Shown here piece after piece: positions 60,919-64,000 of a stretch of 64,000 nucleotides of DNA. A program made the translations under genes and the position numbers. Position 1 is the first letter of the stretch; each line of letters opens with the position of its first letter. The notes under the pieces were generated by a model. It had not been told where the DNA came from, made no database searches, and saw nothing but the letters and a program-made list of their open reading frames with translations. This stretch comes from Nocardioides sp. TF02-7 (lineage in GTDB: Bacteria > Actinomycetota > Actinomycetes > Propionibacteriales > Nocardioidaceae), in NCBI RefSeq assembly GCF_022437945.1, contig NZ_CP092535.1:744001-808000 (forward strand), written 5' to 3'.

Positions 60919-61568
60919 CAGACGGTCCCCCGGCCAGTGCGGCCTCGGAGTCCTTGGCCTTGTCGCGCGCCTCGGCCTCGCCCTCGGCCTTCGCCTTGAG
61001 CAGCGCCGCCGGGGGCGACGTCCTCGACCGGCAGGCCGCGGCGGGAGGCGACGGCCTCCGGCTGCTCGAGCATCCGCAGCGCCTCGACGGTCGCGTGGAC
61101 GATGTTGATCTGGTTGGACGAGCCCAGCGACTTGCTGAGCACGTCGTGGATGCCGGCGCACTCCAGGACGGCGCGCACCGGGCCACCGGCGATCACACCG
61201 GTACCGGGCGCCGCCGGGCGCAGGAAGACGACACCGGCCGCCTTCTCGCCCTGCACCGGGTGCGGGATGGTGCCCTGGATGCGGGGGACGCGGAAGAAGT
61301 TCTTCTTCGCCTCCTCGACACCCTTGGCGATCGCCGCCGGCACCTCCTTGGCCTTGCCGTAGCCGACGCCCACCAGGCCGTCGCCGTCGCCGACGACCAC
61401 GAGGGCGGTGAAGCTGAAGCGACGACCACCCTTCACGACCTTGGCGACGCGGTTGATGGCGACGACGCGCTCGACGTACTGGTTCTTGTCCGCGCCGCCG
61501 CGACGGTCGTCACGACCGCGCGACCCGCGGTCGCCACCCGAACGCTGTCCGCGCTGGGCTCCGCTCAT
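60918..61568 (-). CDS. rpsE: 30S ribosomal protein S5
   Basis: 216 residues. The double-stranded RNA-binding domain ([33 protein letters not shown]) is followed by the S5 C-terminal domain ([42 protein letters not shown]). A compensating pair of indels (extra base near 61013, missing G near 60928) scrambles about 28 codons of the tail; corrected, it ends [12 protein letters not shown]. The N-terminus carries an Arg/Gly-rich extension, common in actinobacteria. Confidence 0.95.
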   Translation of the reverse strand: MSGAQRGQRSGGDRGSRGRDDRRGGADKNQYVERVVAINRVAKVVKGGRRFSFTALVVVGDGDGLVGVGYGKAKEVPAAIAKGVEEAKKNFFRVPRIQGTIPHPVQGEKAAGVVFLRPAAPGTGVIAGGPVRAVLECAGIHDVLSKSLGSSNQINIVHATVEALRMLEQPEAVASRRGLPVEDVAPGGAAQGEGRGRGRGARQGQGLRGRTGRGTV

Positions 61569-61605
61569 GATTACTCCTCAGTCCTTGTGTTCGCTGTCGC
61601 GGCCG

Positions 61606-61990
61606 TCAGAAGGCCAGGCCGCCCCTCGCGGGCGCCATCGGCCAGGGCCGCGATGCGACCGTGGTACTTGTTGCCGGCCCGGTCGAACACGACCGACTCG
61701 ACACCCTGCTCCTTGGCGCGGGCGGCGACGAGCTCGCCGACCTTCTTCGCCTTCGCCGTCTTGTCGCCGTCGAACGAGCGCAGGTCGCCCTCCATGGTGG
61801 AGGCGGAGGCCAGCGTCTTGCCGACGACGTCGTCGACGACCTGCACGGTGATGTGCTTGGTCGACCGGGTGACCACCAGGCGCGGGCGCTCGGCGGTGCC
61901 GGAGATCTTCTTGCGGCCCCGGATCTGCCGGCGCAGCCGCGACTTGGCGCGCGCCGAGAGGTGCCGCTCGTGCTTGAGCGTGATCGCCAT
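61606..61990 (-). CDS. rplR: 50S ribosomal protein L18
   Basis: This 5S rRNA-binding protein has about 127 residues, starts [29 protein letters not shown] and ends [13 protein letters not shown] once an extra G near 61625 is removed. Without the correction the frame would run on into the rpsE leader. It starts 2 bases after the rplF stop. Confidence 0.94.
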
Positions 61991-61992
61991 GG

Positions 61993-62532
61993 TCACTTAC
62001 CAGCCTTTCCGACCTTGCGACGGACGTGCTCGCCGGCGTACCGGACGCCCTTGCCCTTGTAGGGCTCGGGCTTGCGGAGCTTGCGGATGTTGGCCGCGAC
62101 CTCGCCCACGAGCTGCTTGTCGATCCCCTGGACGCCGAACTTCGTCGGGCCCTCCACCTGGAAGGTGATGCCCTCCGGGGCGTTGAAGGTGATCGGGTGC
62201 GAGTAGCCGAGCTGGAACTCCAGCTGGGTCGGGCCCTTGGGCAGGACACGGTAACCGACGCCGACGATCTCGAGCTTCTTCTCGTAGCCCTCGGTCACGC
62301 CCACGACCATGTTGTTGATCAGGGTGCGGGTGAGGCCGTGGAGGGCCTTCGAGCGGCGCTCGTCGTCGGGGCGGCGTACGTCGAGCACGCCCTCGCCCTG
62401 CTCGACGACGATCGGCTCGGCGACGGTGTGGCTCAGGGTCCCCTTCGGGCCCTTGACGGTCACGACAGGACCGTCGATGGCCACGTCGACCCCGGTCGGG
62501 ACCGGGACGGGGAGCTTGCCGATGCGAGACAT
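61993..62532 (-). CDS. rplF: 50S ribosomal protein L6
   Basis: This protein near the factor-binding site has 179 residues and an intact frame. It starts [21 protein letters not shown], and the C-terminal signature is [27 protein letters not shown]. Confidence 0.97.
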   Translation of the reverse strand: MSRIGKLPVPVPTGVDVAIDGPVVTVKGPKGTLSHTVAEPIVVEQGEGVLDVRRPDDERRSKALHGLTRTLINNMVVGVTEGYEKKLEIVGVGYRVLPKGPTQLEFQLGYSHPITFNAPEGITFQVEGPTKFGVQGIDKQLVGEVAANIRKLRKPEPYKGKGVRYAGEHVRRKVGKAGK

Positions 62533-62558
62533 AGCTGTGCTTCCTTTCCTGGTCCTCG

Positions 62559-62963
62559 TCACCAGACGTAGGCGAGGACTTCCCCACCCACGCCCTTCTG
62601 GTTGGCCTGGCGGTCGGTCAGCAGGCCCTGGCTCGTCGAGATGATCGCGACGCCGAGGCCGCCGAGCACCTTCGGGAGACCCGTGTGCTTGGCGTAGACC
62701 CGCAGACCGGGCTTGCTGATGCGGCGCACGCCGGCGATCGAGCGCTCGCGGTTGCGGCCGTACTTCAGCGTGATCGTCAGCGTCTTGCCGACGCCGTTCT
62801 CGTTGTCGGCCACGTCGAAGGAGGTGATGTAGCCCTCCTGCTTGAGGATCTCCGCGACGCCCTGCTTCAGCTTGCTGTACGGCATCGACACCGCGTCGTG
62901 GTACGCCTGGTTGGCGTTGCGCAGACGGGTCAGCATGTCTGCGATCGGGTCGGTCATCGTCAT
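62559..62963 (-). CDS. rpsH: 30S ribosomal protein S8
   Basis: 134 residues, intact frame: [25 protein letters not shown] to [23 protein letters not shown]8 also acts as translational repressor of the spc operon in E. coli; whether it does so here is unknown. An ATG two codons inside (62957) is an alternative start. Confidence 0.97.
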   Translation of the reverse strand: MTMTDPIADMLTRLRNANQAYHDAVSMPYSKLKQGVAEILKQEGYITSFDVADNENGVGKTLTITLKYGRNRERSIAGVRRISKPGLRVYAKHTGLPKVLGGLGVAIISTSQGLLTDRQANQKGVGGEVLAYVW

Positions 62964-63078
62964 GATGTGTGCATTCCTTCTGCTGCGGTTTCCGCCCGCT
63001 CGAGCGGCGAGTGGACCTGTCAGCTCAGTTGAGTTGTCCCGTTCGGGGGTCTGGAGGCGGCGCCCCTGGTCGGGGGCA

Positions 63079-63099
63079 CACGGGGGCGGAGCCCCCGTG
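63079..63099 (-). promoter_or_regulatory. Perfect 9-bp hairpin between rpsN and rpsH
   Basis: CACGGGGGC (63079-63087) and GCCCCCGTG (63091-63099) have a GGA loop, 4 bases after the rpsN stop. The core is identical to the one after infA at 38785-38807. Confidence 0.6.
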
Positions 63100-63102
63100 C
63101 GT

Positions 63103-63288
63103 TCACCAGGAGGACTTGGTGACGCCGGGCAGCTCGCCGCGGTGGGCCATCTCCCGCAGGCAGATCCGGCACAGGCCGAACTTGCGGTAGACCGCCTTGG
63201 GACGCCCACACCGCTGGCAGCGGGTGTAGGCGCGCACCGCGAACTTCGGCTTGCGGGCCGCCTTGACCTTGAGCGCAGTCTTCGCCAT
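63103..63288 (-). CDS. rpsN: 30S ribosomal protein S14, zinc-binding type Z
   Basis: This 61-residue protein starts [24 protein letters not shown]. CxxC (RCQRCGRP) and CxxC (GLCRICLRE) bind zinc. The short zinc form is the constitutive one in actinobacteria; a zinc-free paralogue may exist elsewhere. The frame is intact. Confidence 0.97.
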   Translation of the reverse strand: MAKTALKVKAARKPKFAVRAYTRCQRCGRPKAVYRKFGLCRICLREMAHRGELPGVTKSSW

Positions 63289-63304
63289 GTCAGTTACCTC
63301 TTCC

Positions 63305-63873
63305 TCAGCGCTCGGCGAACGGGAACCCGAGCGCCTTGAGAAGCGCCCGTCCCTGCTCGTCGTCGGTGGCGGTGGTCACGATCGTGATGTCCATGCCGCG
63401 GGTGCGGTCGACCTTGTCCTGGTCGATCTCGTGGAACATCACCTGCTCGGTCAGGCCGAAGGTGTAGTTGCCCCGGCCGTCGAACTGCTTGGGGTTCAGC
63501 CCGCGGAAGTCGCGGATACGCGGCAGCGCCAGCGCGAGCAGCCGGTCGAGGAACTCCCACATCCGGTCGCCGCGCAGCGTGACGTGCGCGCCGATCGGCA
63601 TGCCCTCGCGGAGCTTGAACTGCGCGATCGACTTGCGGGCCTTGGTCACGGACGGCTTCTGGCCGGTGATCGCGGCCAGGTCGCGGATCGCGCCCTCGAT
63701 CAGCTTCGAGTCGCGGGCCGCCTCGCCGACGCCCATGTTGACGACGATCTTGGTCAGGCCCGGGACCTGCATGACGTTGGCGATCTCGAACTCCGACTTC
63801 AGCGCCGGGAGGATCTCCTCGCGGTACCGCGTCTTCAGCCGGGGGTCACCTTCTCGGCAACAGCCTCACTCAT
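63305..63873 (-). CDS. rplE: 50S ribosomal protein L5
   Basis: This 5S rRNA-binding protein has about 189 residues. The body ([29 protein letters not shown] to [12 protein letters not shown]) is intact. A missing C near 63843 breaks the frame after 11 codons; corrected, the start reads [26 protein letters not shown]. The ATG overlaps the rplX stop (TGATG). Confidence 0.95.
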
Positions 63874-64000
63874 CAGATTTCCTTCCCGGTCTTGCGGGAG
63901 ATGCGGACGCTGCGCGTCGCGGTGTACTCGGAGCCGTCGGGGGCGCCGCTTGGTCACCTCGACCCGCTTGAAGCCGATCCGCGTCACGCCGTCACCCTCG
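63873..64000 (-). CDS. rplX: 50S ribosomal protein L24, C-terminal part (cut by window edge)
   Basis: Only the last 42 or so codons are present: GDGVTRIGFKRVEVTKR, then after removal of an extra C near 63945, RPDGSEYTATRSVRISRKTGKEI and a TGA that overlaps the rplE start. The position before rplE and the C-terminus fit L24. Confidence 0.9.

Overview
The window looks like chromosomal DNA of a high-GC actinobacterium, most likely Nocardioides or another member of the Nocardioidaceae. This rests on base composition, mycothiol-linked chemistry, CIRCE-controlled groESL, the order of the ribosomal genes and the many GTG starts. No accession was checked, so the genus is an inference.

Layout. 1-1411: groESL on the minus strand with two CIRCE operators. 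1493-5139: an MMPL transporter, a THUMP-like methyltransferase and a small membrane protein. 5219-6934: a formaldehyde detoxification pair, mycothiol-dependent dehydrogenase plus metallo-hydrolase. 7059-8932: an ECF sigma factor with a membrane partner. 8940-10659: a PfkB kinase and a dienelactone hydrolase. 10682-19710: a carotenoid locus, in which a MerR/DICT regulator diverges from a nine-gene operon (crtE, crtB, crtI, crtYc, crtYd, P450, CrtQ-like glycosyltransferase, CrtO-like acyltransferase, PAP2 protein) whose genes overlap by a few bases. 19817-23018: ychF, a DUF6458 protein, a secreted metzincin and exonuclease III. 23054-31642: an amino-sugar uptake and breakdown operon on the minus strand (ROK repressor, binding protein, two permeases, NagZ-like hydrolase, ROK kinase, nagA, nagB) with no ABC ATPase gene. 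31782-34731: a DUF6542 protein, a secreted protein, a Sua5/YrdC protein and ispH. 34960-39033: infA-rpmJ-rpsM-rpsK-rpsD-rpoA-rplQ. 39301-57364: an 18-kb block holding an LLM oxidoreductase, two giant secreted multidomain proteins (about 1495 and 2347 residues), an FHA-ABC transporter, TerC with a candidate manganese riboswitch, and isochorismate synthase. 57421-64000: map, adk, secY, rplO, rpmD, rpsE, rplR, rplF, rpsH, rpsN, rplE and rplX. The 18-kb block therefore separates map from infA, which are adjacent in Streptomyces-type genomes.

Reading problem. About 55 single-base indels, mostly one extra G or C in a short G/C run, break otherwise well-preserved genes. They include rpoA, secY, map, rplE, rplO and rpsE, which cannot be inactive in a living cell. 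After correcting each indel, every complete gene has a length divisible by three and the expected overlap with its neighbour. I read these as sequence errors and annotate each gene over its full span.

The most unusual content is the pair of giant secreted proteins (sugar-dehydrogenase propeller, ThuA, DUF1080-like, cupredoxin, Cu-SOD-like and PKD modules), two arrays of a shared 31-32 bp repeat, a 102-bp palindromic element behind rpoA, and the carotenoid operon with staphyloxanthin-type tailoring genes.
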